The notes under the pieces were generated by a model, which did no database searches, was not told the origin of the DNA, and saw nothing but the letters and a program-made list of their open reading frames with translations. Shown here in pieces: positions 35,623 to 43,845 of a stretch of 64,000 nt of DNA (the stretch's first letter is position 1; every line of letters begins with the position of its first letter). Position numbers and translations under genes: made by a program. The stretch is taken from contig JACPVI010000061.1 in the NCBI GenBank assembly GCA_016191815.1, positions 124,001 to 188,000 on the forward strand. Reading direction: 5' to 3'. Origin of the DNA: Myxococcales bacterium (lineage in GTDB: Bacteria; Myxococcota; Myxococcia; Myxococcales; Myxococcaceae).

Positions 35623-37143
35623 GTGGCAGTCGAGTTCGGCCGATATCAGCTCCTCAAGAAGATCGCCTCCGGGGGGATGGGGCAGATTTTCCTCGCCCGG
35701 GCGGCGGGCGAGCGCGGGTTCGAGAAGCTCCTGGTCATCAAACGCATCCTCCCGCACCTGCTCGAGGACGAAGAGTTCTTCACCATGTTCTTCGACGAGG
35801 CGCGCGTCTCCGCCCGCCTCAATCACCCCAACATCGTGCAGATCTTCGACCTGGGCGAGGTGGAGGGCTCTCACTTCCTGGCGATGGAGTACGTGCCCGG
35901 CGAGGACCTGCGCAGGCTGGACAAGCTCCTCCGCTCGATGGAGCAGAGCATCCCCTTGGGCCTGGCTTGCCGGATCATCGCCGACGCCGCGGCCGGGCTG
36001 GACTACGCCCACAAGGCGCGCGACTCGCAGGGACAGCCACTGGGCATCGTCCACCGCGACGTCTCGCCGCAGAACATCCTGGTCGGCTTCGACGGAGGGG
36101 TGAAGCTCATCGACTTCGGCGTGGCCAAGGCCGCCGGGAGGGGCCAGCAAACCGCCACCGGCATCCTCAAGGGCAAGTACGCCTACATGTCCCCGGAGCA
36201 GGTCGACGGCCTGGAGATAGACCACCGCTCGGACATCTTCGCCCTGGGCATCGTCTTCTGGGAGATTCTCACCGCCAAGCGCCTCTTCAAGGGCGAGTCC
36301 GACCTCACCACCATGCGGCTGGTGAAGGACTGCTCGGTGCCGCCCCCCTCCCGGGTGTCGAGCGAGCTGCCGCCGGCGATCGACGAAATCATCCTCAAGG
36401 CCTTGGCGCGGAACCGGGACCAGCGCTACCCCGACGCGATGGCCTTCCGGCTCGCCATCGAGGAGTTTTCCCTGGAGCAGAAGCAGCCCTCCAGCTCCGC
36501 CCACCTGGTGGCCTTCCTCCGCGAGCTGTACGCCGACCGGATTGCCGAGGAGGCAGACGTCGCCTCGATGGATCAGCTCCAGCCGGACGAGCAGCTGGAC
36601 CCCACCGGCACGCCTTCCCGAAGCTCCACGATGCGGGTGGACCGGGCGGCCCCTAAGGCCTCGGCCAAGCCTGGGGGGACGGTCAGCCTCTCTCCGGCCC
36701 ACAGGCGCCGCCTCCCCTGGGCGCTGATCGCCGTCGCGGTGGTGCTGGCGGTGGGCGCAGGCCTGGCGCTCCCCAGATTGCTCCCCGCCAAGCCGTCGAC
36801 CGAGCCAATGCCGCCCGCCTCCGCGCTGCCGCCTCCACCTTCGCCCAACCCGCCCGCATCCGTGTCGGAGCCGCCAAGGCCTCCTCCCCCAGCGCCGATC
36901 GCCATCAAGCTGCTCTCCGAGCCGTTGGGCGCCGCGGTGGAGATAGACGGCAAGCCGCTGGGCACCACCCCTTTGGACTACGCTTTGGACGCCGCGGGTG
37001 GAACCAGGATGGCCCTCTTCACCAAGGAAGGCTTCGAGCCCGCCCAGGCGGCGGTGTCCGCCCAGGTGGCCCCCGAGCTGTCCGTGCAGCTCAAGCGAAA
37101 GCCAAAGGGGAAAAAGCCGCTGGGAATCAAGACCGGCCGCTGA
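35623..37143 (+). CDS. Ser/Thr protein kinase with transmembrane segment and C-terminal PEGA domain
   Basis: A 506-aa protein from GTG 35623. The kinase domain (residues about 7-280) is complete: GGMGQIFLA loop, VIK lysine, HRD with Asp146, DFG with Asp164, and MSPEQ/SDIFALG. A Ser/Pro-rich linker is followed by a membrane helix (WALIAVAVVLAVGAGLA, about 366-385), a Pro-rich stretch and a PEGA domain (about 425-495). PEGA domains occur outside the membrane, so a signal at the cell surface may control the cytoplasmic kinase. It could phosphorylate targets read by the FHA protein in this window. It lies 67 bases after the enoyl-CoA hydratase-like gene. Confidence 0.93.
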   Translation: MAVEFGRYQLLKKIASGGMGQIFLARAAGERGFEKLLVIKRILPHLLEDEEFFTMFFDEARVSARLNHPNIVQIFDLGEVEGSHFLAMEYVPGEDLRRLDKLLRSMEQSIPLGLACRIIADAAAGLDYAHKARDSQGQPLGIVHRDVSPQNILVGFDGGVKLIDFGVAKAAGRGQQTATGILKGKYAYMSPEQVDGLEIDHRSDIFALGIVFWEILTAKRLFKGESDLTTMRLVKDCSVPPPSRVSSELPPAIDEIILKALARNRDQRYPDAMAFRLAIEEFSLEQKQPSSSAHLVAFLRELYADRIAEEADVASMDQLQPDEQLDPTGTPSRSSTMRVDRAAPKASAKPGGTVSLSPAHRRRLPWALIAVAVVLAVGAGLALPRLLPAKPSTEPMPPASALPPPPSPNPPASVSEPPRPPPPAPIAIKLLSEPLGAAVEIDGKPLGTTPLDYALDAAGGTRMALFTKEGFEPAQAAVSAQVAPELSVQLKRKPKGKKPLGIKTGR

Positions 37144-37287
37144 TGGTGGACAGCGAGCCAATCGGAAGTCGGACAGCCGACGTTTCGGGCGGCAATCGTT
37201 GACCGGGTGAACTTCCTTCGTACTCGGGATTGTCGCCGCCCCTTCCGGCCGAGAGCATTGGCGCGTCGCGCCTGAAGAAGGCGGAGA

Positions 37288-38799
37288 ATGCAATTGGACG
37301 CCCGTACCAGCCCGAAGGGTGCGGCCCCGCTGGCGGTGCTGCTGGCGGGGCTGGCCGAGCCCGAGCGTCGCGCGGAGGCATCGCGCGAGCTGGCGGCGGC
37401 GCTCGGCGCCCGGCAGCTCTTCCTGCTGGTGAGGGACGCGGGCCAGGAAGAGCTGGTGCCGGCCCCGGGAATGGACCGGGCACCGGAGCCGCTGGTCCAG
37501 CTCGCTTGTCGGGCTTCGCGCGAGGGTGAAGGCTTGAACGCCCCCGGGGGAGCAGTGGCCCTTTCCTCCGGGGAGGATGCGGTGCTGGTGGCGGTGGGCG
37601 GAGAGCCGCAGCGGCTGGAGGAAGTCAGACAACTCCTCCCGGCGCTGGCGGTGGCGCTCCGGGCGGAGCAGCGCGAGAGGCGAGTCCTCGCGGAGCTTGT
37701 CGCCGCCGAGCGAAAGAAGGAACAGTTTCTGGCCACCCTCGCCCATGAGCTGCGCAACCCGCTCGCCCCGCTGGCCACCGCGCTGCACCTCATTCGCCTC
37801 CGCCGGGAGAATCCAGACGCCTTGGAGGGCGCCCTGGAGGTAGCCACTCGCCAGAGCCACCGGCTGGCGCGGCTGGTGGACGACTTGGTGGACGTCTCCC
37901 GGCTCACCCGCGGGAAGGTGGAGCTGCGAAAGGCGACCATCGAATTGGGCCAGGTGCTCTCGCGCTCGGTGGAGGCAGTGAGGGCTCAGCTCGAGGCGAG
38001 GCAGCATCGGCTCCGGCTATCGCTCCCCGAGGGCCCGCTGTGGGTGAGCGCGGATCCCGTTCGGCTCGAACAGGTGTTCGTCAACCTCTTGGACAACGCC
38101 GTCAAGTACACCGAGCCGGGGGGGCGAATCTGGGTGAGCGCGGAACGGGTGGAAGGCCGTTCAGCGGTGCGGGTGAGGGACAGCGGCATGGGGATTCCGG
38201 CGGAGCTGCTCCCCCACCTCTTCGACCTCTTCACCCAGGCGGACCGGCCTCCGGACCGCGCTCCCGGGGGACTGGGCATCGGTCTCACCCTGGTGCGCTC
38301 CCTGGTGGAGCTGCATGGCGGGAGTGTTCAGGCCGAGAGCGCCGGCCTTGGACAAGGGGCGGCCTTCACCGTCTGGCTCCCCTGCTTGCCCGAGAAAGAG
38401 GCGCCTTCCGAGCCCACGCCCGGCACCCCGCCGCTCACCCCTGTCGGCCGGAGGGTCCTGGTGGTGGACGACAACGAAGATGCGGCGGAGACTTTGGCCG
38501 AGCTGCTCCAGTCCTGGGGGCACGCCACCAGGGTGGCCTTCGACGGAACCTCGGCGGTGAGGCTGGTCGAGCACTTCCGGCCGGAGGTGGTGTTCCTGGA
38601 CATCGGGCTGCCCGGGATGAGCGGCTACGAGGTGGCGGTGCGCATCAGGCAGGGAGAAGGGGCGCACCACCCCAGGCTGGTGGCGCTCACCGGCTATGGG
38701 CAGGACGCGGACCGGCGGCGCTCGAAGGAAGCGGGCTTCGACCTACACCTGGTGAAGCCGGTGGACATCGAAACGCTGGAGCGGACACTGGGCGAGTGA
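37288..38799 (+). CDS. Hybrid sensor histidine kinase with C-terminal receiver domain
   Basis: A 503-aa protein. A GAF-like N-terminal sensor (residues 1-130) leads to a HisKA domain with His153 in LAHELRNPLAP and an HATPase_c domain (LLDNAVKYT, VRDSGMGIP, GGLGIGLTLV). Residues about 385-503 form a receiver with phospho-acceptor Asp438 in VFLDIGLPGMSG and the Lys in LVKPVD. No membrane segment was seen, so it is probably cytoplasmic. It is followed after 12 bases by a TonB-dependent receptor, suggesting a joint operon and perhaps control of uptake. Confidence 0.93.
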   Translation: MQLDARTSPKGAAPLAVLLAGLAEPERRAEASRELAAALGARQLFLLVRDAGQEELVPAPGMDRAPEPLVQLACRASREGEGLNAPGGAVALSSGEDAVLVAVGGEPQRLEEVRQLLPALAVALRAEQRERRVLAELVAAERKKEQFLATLAHELRNPLAPLATALHLIRLRRENPDALEGALEVATRQSHRLARLVDDLVDVSRLTRGKVELRKATIELGQVLSRSVEAVRAQLEARQHRLRLSLPEGPLWVSADPVRLEQVFVNLLDNAVKYTEPGGRIWVSAERVEGRSAVRVRDSGMGIPAELLPHLFDLFTQADRPPDRAPGGLGIGLTLVRSLVELHGGSVQAESAGLGQGAAFTVWLPCLPEKEAPSEPTPGTPPLTPVGRRVLVVDDNEDAAETLAELLQSWGHATRVAFDGTSAVRLVEHFRPEVVFLDIGLPGMSGYEVAVRIRQGEGAHHPRLVALTGYGQDADRRRSKEAGFDLHLVKPVDIETLERTLGE

Positions 38800-38811
38800 A
38801 ATAGTCCCCCC

Positions 38812-41673
38812 GTGCGCGGCAAACTGGGGGTGCTCCTCGCCGGCAGCCTTGCTGCGTCGGTGGCGCTGGCCGACAACACCGCCGACGAGGCCGACATCGC
38901 CTTTAGGCTGGGCAACGAGGACTATTCTAAGCGCGACTACGACGGGGCGCTCTCGCACTACTTCCTCTCCTACCGGCTGGTGGCCAACCAGAACGTCCTC
39001 TTCAACATCGCCCGCTGCTTCGAGGCCCTGGACCGCTTCGACGAGGCCTACCGCTACTACAACGATCTCTCCTCGATGAGCCTGGAGGGGGAGGACCGCC
39101 GCGAGGTGAGCCAGGCGCTCGCCCGCATCCGCCCCAAGGTGGCCCTGCTCAAGGTGGTGACCGAGCCTCCCGGGGCGGACGTCTTCGTCGACCGCGAGGA
39201 TTTGGGCTCGCGCGGCCGCTCCCCGCAAGCCTTGGCCCTGCCTCCGGGGCGCCACAAGGTAGTGGTGAGGCTTTCGGGACACCACTCCGCCGAGGCCTTC
39301 GCGGTCCTCTCCAAGGGAAGGGAGACGGTGCAGCGCTTCGCCCTTCCGCTCGTCGTGGGAAAAGTGGATTTCACCGGAGCTCCGGAGGGAGCCGCCATCC
39401 GGGAAGGCGCGGAGGGGCCGGTGCTGGGAAAGGTGCCGGCGAGCCTGTCCTTCCCTCCGGGGAAGCGGCTGTTCCACGTGGGGGCGGAGGGATTCCTTCC
39501 CTCGCAGCACCTGGTGGAGGTGAAGGCGGAGGGGACGGTGGAGCTGCCGGTGAAGCTCGAGGCCCGGCCGCCGGCGAGTGGGAAGGTCATCGTCACCGCC
39601 AACCGGGAGAGCGCGCTGGTGAAGGTGGACGGCAGGGAGGCCGGCTTCACCCCCACGGTGCTCTTGCTCCCGGTGGGCGAGCACACCCTGGAGGTGTCGA
39701 TGAAGGAGCTGCGCCCTGTCAGCCGCCAGCTCGTGGTGGAGGCGGACAGCGAACAAAAAATCTACGCCGAATTGCGCTATGCGCCTCCGGAGGTGCAGGC
39801 GGCGAGCAAGTCGGTCTCTTCGGCGGACGAGGCGCCCGCCTCCATCACCGTCATCAGCTCGGAGGAGCTGCGGGCCTTCGGCTTCCACACCCTGGCCGAG
39901 GCGCTCTCCTCGGTGCGGGGCCTCTTCGTCACCGACGACCGCGTCTACACCCGGCTGGGCATCCGCGGCTTCTCCCCGCCGGGCGACTACAACACCCGGG
40001 TGCTCATCCTCTGGGATGGACACTCGATGAACGACATCTGGGCCGGCCAGGGCTACGCGGGGAGAGACCTCTCGGCCGACCTGGACGAGGTGGAGCGAAT
40101 CGAGGTGGTGCGTGGCCCTGGCTCGGCGCTCTACGGCACCGGGGCCTTCTTCGCGGTGATCAACGTGGTCCCACGGCAGCACCTCTTTGGGAAAAACGGC
40201 GAGGCCAGGGCCGGGGCGGGAGCGCTCTCCTCCTTCCGCGGGCACCTTGCGGGCGGGCCCTCCGGCGAGAGGATGGGCGCGCTCTTCTCTGCGGGCGCCT
40301 ACCGGGCGGCGGGGGCGGAGAACACCGACCTCCTCGGCCTGGGCCGGGCATACGGCCTCGATCAGGAGCGGGCCTACTCTGGAACGGCGCGGGCGAAGCT
40401 TGGCGGGCTGACCCTGTTCGCCCAAGTCAACCACCGGGAGAAGGAAATCCCCACCGCACCCTTCGGCACCGTGCTGGGAGCCTCGGGCACGAGCGTGCAG
40501 GACCAGCGGGGCTTCGCCGAGGCCCGCTACGAGGCTTTTCTGGGCAGCCACGCGCTCACCTTGAGGGGCTATTACGACGCCTCCCGGTACGTTGGAGGGT
40601 GGGTGTACCCCGGTGAGTCCGAGGAGGACCCTCCGGTCCGGCACACCGATTCCGGCCAGGCGGACTGGGTCGGCTCCGAGGCGCGGCTTCGGCTTCGGCT
40701 CTCTCCCTCCAACCACCTCACCGCGGGAGTGGAGTCGCAGCTCCACTTGCGGGTGGACCAGCAGGTGTTCGGCGGCGCCGATGCCGGTCCCTTGGAGACC
40801 AGGCGGCGGACTTTGGTGTCGGCCTACCTGCTCGATGAGTGGCGGCTCCACCCGCGGCTATTGATTTCGGCCGGGCTGCGGCTGGACAAGGTGCTGGACC
40901 TCGCGGAGCTGCCCATCACTCCCAGGCTCGGGGTGGTGGCGCGGCCGTATGAGCGGGGGCTGACCAAGCTGGTGGCCGGCACCGCCTTTCGGGCGCCCAA
41001 CGTCTACGAGCTGTACTACGGGGACAACAACGTCACCCAGCGGCCGGCGCTGCGGCTCTCGCCGGAGACGATCGCCACCTTCGAGCTGGAGCACGCCCAC
41101 GAGCTGTCCGACGAGCTGACGGTGGCGGTGGCCGGCTACCACAACCGCATCCAGGGGTTGGTGGTGCTGCTTCCGGACCCTTCGGGAGAGCTTTCCTGCG
41201 GCGCCACGGAGAACACCGAGGTGTGCCAGGTCAACCAGAACGCCTCGGGAGTCATCGGCGTCTACGGCGCGGAGGCGGAGGTGCGCTGGCAGGCCGGGCG
41301 GTTCGCGATGATGGACGCCAGCTATTCCTTCGTGCGCATCGTCGCTGACGAGACCGGGTCCTTCCCGGCGCCGGCGCACCTCTTCGGCGCGAGGCTCCTC
41401 ATGCCGATTGGAGAGAGCGGGATGCGGGTGGCGGTGCAGGCCAACTATCAGAGCCGGCAGGTCCCTCTTGGGGAGGACCCCTGGGAGTCGTCCACCGAGG
41501 CCTTGATTCTCTCCCTGGCGCTCTCGGGAGATGCCGGGCCGCTCCGCTACCACGCCTCGGTGCGGAACCTGCTCGACGCGCGCTGGGCCATCCCCACCGT
41601 CGAGGAGGGCGAGCAGCGGCTCATCCCCCAGTACGGGCGCGCCTTCTCGCTGGAGCTGTCGGCGCGGTTCTGA
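38812..41673 (+). CDS. TonB-dependent receptor with N-terminal TPR and PEGA repeats
   Basis: A 953-aa outer-membrane protein with a GTG start and signal peptide (KLGVLLAGSLAASVALA). Residues about 25-110 are TPR-like (RLGNEDYSKRDYDGALSHY). Three PEGA-like repeats follow to about 330 (PPGADVFVDRE, APEGAAIREG, RESALVKVDG). Then comes a plug domain (ITVISSEELRAFGFHTLAEAL, ERIEVVRGPGSALYGTGAF) and a 22-strand-type barrel ending in a C-terminal Phe. Plain receptors lack the TPR/PEGA part, which would extend into the periplasm. The substrate is unknown. It is probably in an operon with the hybrid histidine kinase. Confidence 0.88.
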   Translation: MRGKLGVLLAGSLAASVALADNTADEADIAFRLGNEDYSKRDYDGALSHYFLSYRLVANQNVLFNIARCFEALDRFDEAYRYYNDLSSMSLEGEDRREVSQALARIRPKVALLKVVTEPPGADVFVDREDLGSRGRSPQALALPPGRHKVVVRLSGHHSAEAFAVLSKGRETVQRFALPLVVGKVDFTGAPEGAAIREGAEGPVLGKVPASLSFPPGKRLFHVGAEGFLPSQHLVEVKAEGTVELPVKLEARPPASGKVIVTANRESALVKVDGREAGFTPTVLLLPVGEHTLEVSMKELRPVSRQLVVEADSEQKIYAELRYAPPEVQAASKSVSSADEAPASITVISSEELRAFGFHTLAEALSSVRGLFVTDDRVYTRLGIRGFSPPGDYNTRVLILWDGHSMNDIWAGQGYAGRDLSADLDEVERIEVVRGPGSALYGTGAFFAVINVVPRQHLFGKNGEARAGAGALSSFRGHLAGGPSGERMGALFSAGAYRAAGAENTDLLGLGRAYGLDQERAYSGTARAKLGGLTLFAQVNHREKEIPTAPFGTVLGASGTSVQDQRGFAEARYEAFLGSHALTLRGYYDASRYVGGWVYPGESEEDPPVRHTDSGQADWVGSEARLRLRLSPSNHLTAGVESQLHLRVDQQVFGGADAGPLETRRRTLVSAYLLDEWRLHPRLLISAGLRLDKVLDLAELPITPRLGVVARPYERGLTKLVAGTAFRAPNVYELYYGDNNVTQRPALRLSPETIATFELEHAHELSDELTVAVAGYHNRIQGLVVLLPDPSGELSCGATENTEVCQVNQNASGVIGVYGAEAEVRWQAGRFAMMDASYSFVRIVADETGSFPAPAHLFGARLLMPIGESGMRVAVQANYQSRQVPLGEDPWESSTEALILSLALSGDAGPLRYHASVRNLLDARWAIPTVEEGEQRLIPQYGRAFSLELSARF

Positions 41674-41721
41674 CGCGGAGCTCGAGCCAGCGGGCGGTAC
41701 GCCAACTGCTGCCCCAACCGC

Positions 41722-42060
41722 TCACAGGCGAAGCAGGATTCGCAGCGCGTCTTCGACCTCCCGCATGGTGGCGGGAGAAACAACTCCCCATCGGCGGACG
41801 AGGCGCTGTTTGGAGATCGAACGTATGGCCTCGCACAGGGCAGCGCTTGGAACCTTCACCCCTCCTTCGGGTGGCGAGAGCCGCACGTGTGAAGGGATTG
41901 GGCGGAGCGTGGAGGTCAACGGCACGACGATGGCCAGGTCCGCTGGCCCCGCGTTGAATGCGTCCTCCGACAGTACCAGCACGGGCCGCTGCCCAGCTTG
42001 TTCGTGGCCGCGGGTAGGGTTGAGATCGGCCAGCCAGATCTCACCGCGCGCTGGCGTCAC
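41722..42060 (-). CDS. mazF: MazF/PemK-type toxin (endoribonuclease)
   Basis: A 112-aa protein with a GTG start at 42060 overlapping the antitoxin stop (GTGA). MazF signatures are RGEIWLADLNPTRGHEQAG, RPVLVLSEDAFN, VVPLTSTLR and CEAIRSISKQRL. The conserved Arg in the RP block and the Ser/Thr of PLT are present. It cuts mRNA at short sequence sites when not neutralised by its antitoxin. It appears intact and expressed with its antitoxin. Confidence 0.92.
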   Translation of the reverse strand: MTPARGEIWLADLNPTRGHEQAGQRPVLVLSEDAFNAGPADLAIVVPLTSTLRPIPSHVRLSPPEGGVKVPSAALCEAIRSISKQRLVRRWGVVSPATMREVEDALRILLRL

Positions 42061-42347
42061 CGCCGAGCGCCCCGCCGGACCCGCGGTCCGCGTTCAAAGG
42101 TTTCGGCTTCCAGCCCATCGGCCACGGTCTGCTCGAGACTGCCCAGCTCTCGCTCGTACGCCCGCAAGGCCTTCTCGTCCTTCCGAAGCTCGGCGTAGCC
42201 GGCATTTATCCGCTCGATGAATCGACTCCGTCGATACGCCTCGACGGCCTTGGCGAGAATGGCGGGCATCGCCTCGTCCTCTTGCCGCGCGATTTCGCGC
42301 AGCGTGCTCAGCGTGGACTGCTCGATGCGTACGGTTGCCTGGCCCAT
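42057..42347 (-). CDS. Antitoxin of the MazF-type pair
   Basis: A 96-aa protein from ATG 42347 (MGQATVRIEQSTLSTLREIA), with a ribbon-helix-helix-like N-terminus and a long charged helix (ELRKDEKALRAYERELGSLEQ) that would bind the toxin. It ends inside the toxin start codon. It is not MazE-like at the N-terminus but resembles antitoxins of MazF relatives that use RHH folds. An inverted repeat directly upstream (42350-42370) is its likely operator. Confidence 0.8.
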   Translation of the reverse strand: MGQATVRIEQSTLSTLREIARQEDEAMPAILAKAVEAYRRSRFIERINAGYAELRKDEKALRAYERELGSLEQTVADGLEAETFERGPRVRRGARR

Positions 42348-42349
42348 TC

Positions 42350-42370
42350 TGTATACCTTATCTGTAAACA
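42350..42370. promoter_or_regulatory. Operator-like inverted repeat of the MazF-type operon
   Basis: TGTATAC - seven bases - GTAAACA: imperfect arms (TGTWTAC pattern, one mismatch) lying two bases upstream of the antitoxin start. The segment 42340-42385 is conspicuously AT-rich, fitting a promoter plus operator; the message would be nearly leaderless. Confidence 0.55.
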
Positions 42371-42577
42371 TATTAAGTGGTGCATTTGGGTTACGCAAGC
42401 CCACCGAAACCAATGGGCGCGAACGCCGCCGAAGAAGATCGGCCGCTTGCCCTCGGCGGCCGGTGCTATGCTTCCTAAGGCATTATGAGTCAGCGCGAGG
42501 GGACTTGGCCCCGGTGACCGCTGCGGCAACCGGCTTCACTGGAGAGCGCGGTGCCACCGCCAACCCCCGAGGGAACG

Positions 42578-43075
42578 ATGCCGAATACCCTCTGCTACTA
42601 CCACCTGCTCGACGCTCGAGGCGACCCCGAGCGATTGACGGAGCTGTCCATGAAGCTCCTCCTGCAGGACGCCCGCGGGCTTCCGTTCGGTGTCCTTGGT
42701 GACACTGAGCGCCTGGCCGAGCTGGCGGGGCGCCGTGCGCTCGGTAGCGAGCGGCTCGACGCCCGTCTCGCCGATGGCGAGCGGCTGTCTCTCCGCGCTG
42801 TCTTCGCGTCATACAGAATGGTGAGACGGCTCGCCCTACTTGATGGGCAGGCGGCGTTCGTCTTCCGCGGCCCGGAGTGCCGCGGAGAGATTCACGTCTT
42901 CTATGTCCACGCCACCGCCAACGCCATTGGGCGGCCTGGAGCCTCGCAGCTTCGCAGGGCCCTGGAAGAACTTCTCGGCGAGCGGGCAGCATTCTGTCTG
43001 CGGCCGCGCTCCTTCAACGATGCCTTACTCGTCCAAACGAAAGGCGAGCCGGTCGAGGCTTGGCGCAGCGTTTGA
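42578..43075 (+). CDS. Hypothetical protein, first gene of a putative defence-type group
   Basis: A 165-aa protein from ATG 42578 with GAGGGA upstream. The sequence is balanced and folded-looking (CYYHLLDARGDPERLTEL, GQAAFVFRGPECRGEIHVFYVHATA) with a helix-rich C-terminus. No known family was recognised and there is no signal or membrane segment. It overlaps the ArdC-like gene by 56 bases and lies between the MazF-type pair and the 489-aa gene, in a region with lower GC than the chromosome backbone. Confidence 0.55.
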   Translation: MPNTLCYYHLLDARGDPERLTELSMKLLLQDARGLPFGVLGDTERLAELAGRRALGSERLDARLADGERLSLRAVFASYRMVRRLALLDGQAAFVFRGPECRGEIHVFYVHATANAIGRPGASQLRRALEELLGERAAFCLRPRSFNDALLVQTKGEPVEAWRSV

Positions 43076-43721
43076 GGCGCCCGCCCCCAAGGGGGTCGCA
43101 CGGGCTTCGGCCAGAGAGCTGCTGCGAAAGCGGCGTCAGCTCGATGGCTGGGTCGCGGAGCTTGCCAGCCAGACGGACGAGGTCCGCCGAACCGAGGCTT
43201 TCCGCCGCTGGTTCGGAGCGACCGCCCGACTCTGGCGTTACTCGTTCTTCAACCAGTGGCTCATCTCCGAGCAGATGCCGTCGGCCACCAGCGTCGCAGG
43301 CCGGGCGGAGTGGGCGCGGCTTGGGCGCAGCGTCGCTCCGGGCGCAGCGGAGCGCCAGGCGACGTTGCTCCACGAGATCGCCCTCGAGCTTCTGCACCCG
43401 CCTGGAGATCGCTCGGGGCCGTTCAACCTGGGAATCAGGGCAGTGCGGACCCGGCTCGAGGCCGAGGCGGACGCCGTCGCATGGGTTGTGTGCAAGGCCA
43501 CGAGCCAGCCGTGTCCACCGTCTCCCGAGTATGTCGCGTGGCACGGCGCGACGGGGAAGGTGCTGCTGCGCTCGATGAAGCGGATTGCCGGCGCCGCGCG
43601 CGCCATCCTTCATGCGATGGAGGGAAAGCGCATCGAGGCTCGGATTCCGGACCTGGAGGGCCGAAGGCGGGCAGGGCGCGTCGCCGCGGTGCGCGCCCGG
43701 TCGTCGCTGCTGGGCTCTTGA
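43020..43721 (+). CDS. Compact ArdC-like protein with internal deletion and altered zinc motif
   Basis: A 233-aa protein. The N-terminal part resembles the ssDNA-binding ArdC domain: LWRYSFFNQWLISEQMPSAT, then VAGRAEWARLGRSV. In ArdC relatives about 80 residues (KGE.GI...) follow before the peptidase part; here the sequence passes almost directly to TLLHEIALELLHP. The zinc site HEIAH has Leu (codon 43383-43385) for the second His. The rest fits: TRLEAEADAVAWVVC, SPEYVAWHG. ArdC proteins protect incoming plasmids from restriction. This form is either decayed or a reduced non-catalytic version. It overlaps the upstream gene. Confidence 0.6.
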   Translation: MPYSSKRKASRSRLGAAFEAPAPKGVARASARELLRKRRQLDGWVAELASQTDEVRRTEAFRRWFGATARLWRYSFFNQWLISEQMPSATSVAGRAEWARLGRSVAPGAAERQATLLHEIALELLHPPGDRSGPFNLGIRAVRTRLEAEADAVAWVVCKATSQPCPPSPEYVAWHGATGKVLLRSMKRIAGAARAILHAMEGKRIEARIPDLEGRRRAGRVAAVRARSSLLGS

Positions 43722-43845
43722 GCCCACAGAGCATGCTCAAGGACCAGGGGGGTTCGGGCCTGCAGGCGCCATCGCGGACCAGTCGCTGGCCCCTATTCTC
43801 CAGAGCCTAACGGTCTGGCAGAGTCAGTGTTTGGAGGGGTTCGCC

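Noticed and set aside
35431-38007. 858-codon minus-strand reading opposite the kinase genes
   Set aside because: No motifs, and both plus-strand genes in this span are well supported.
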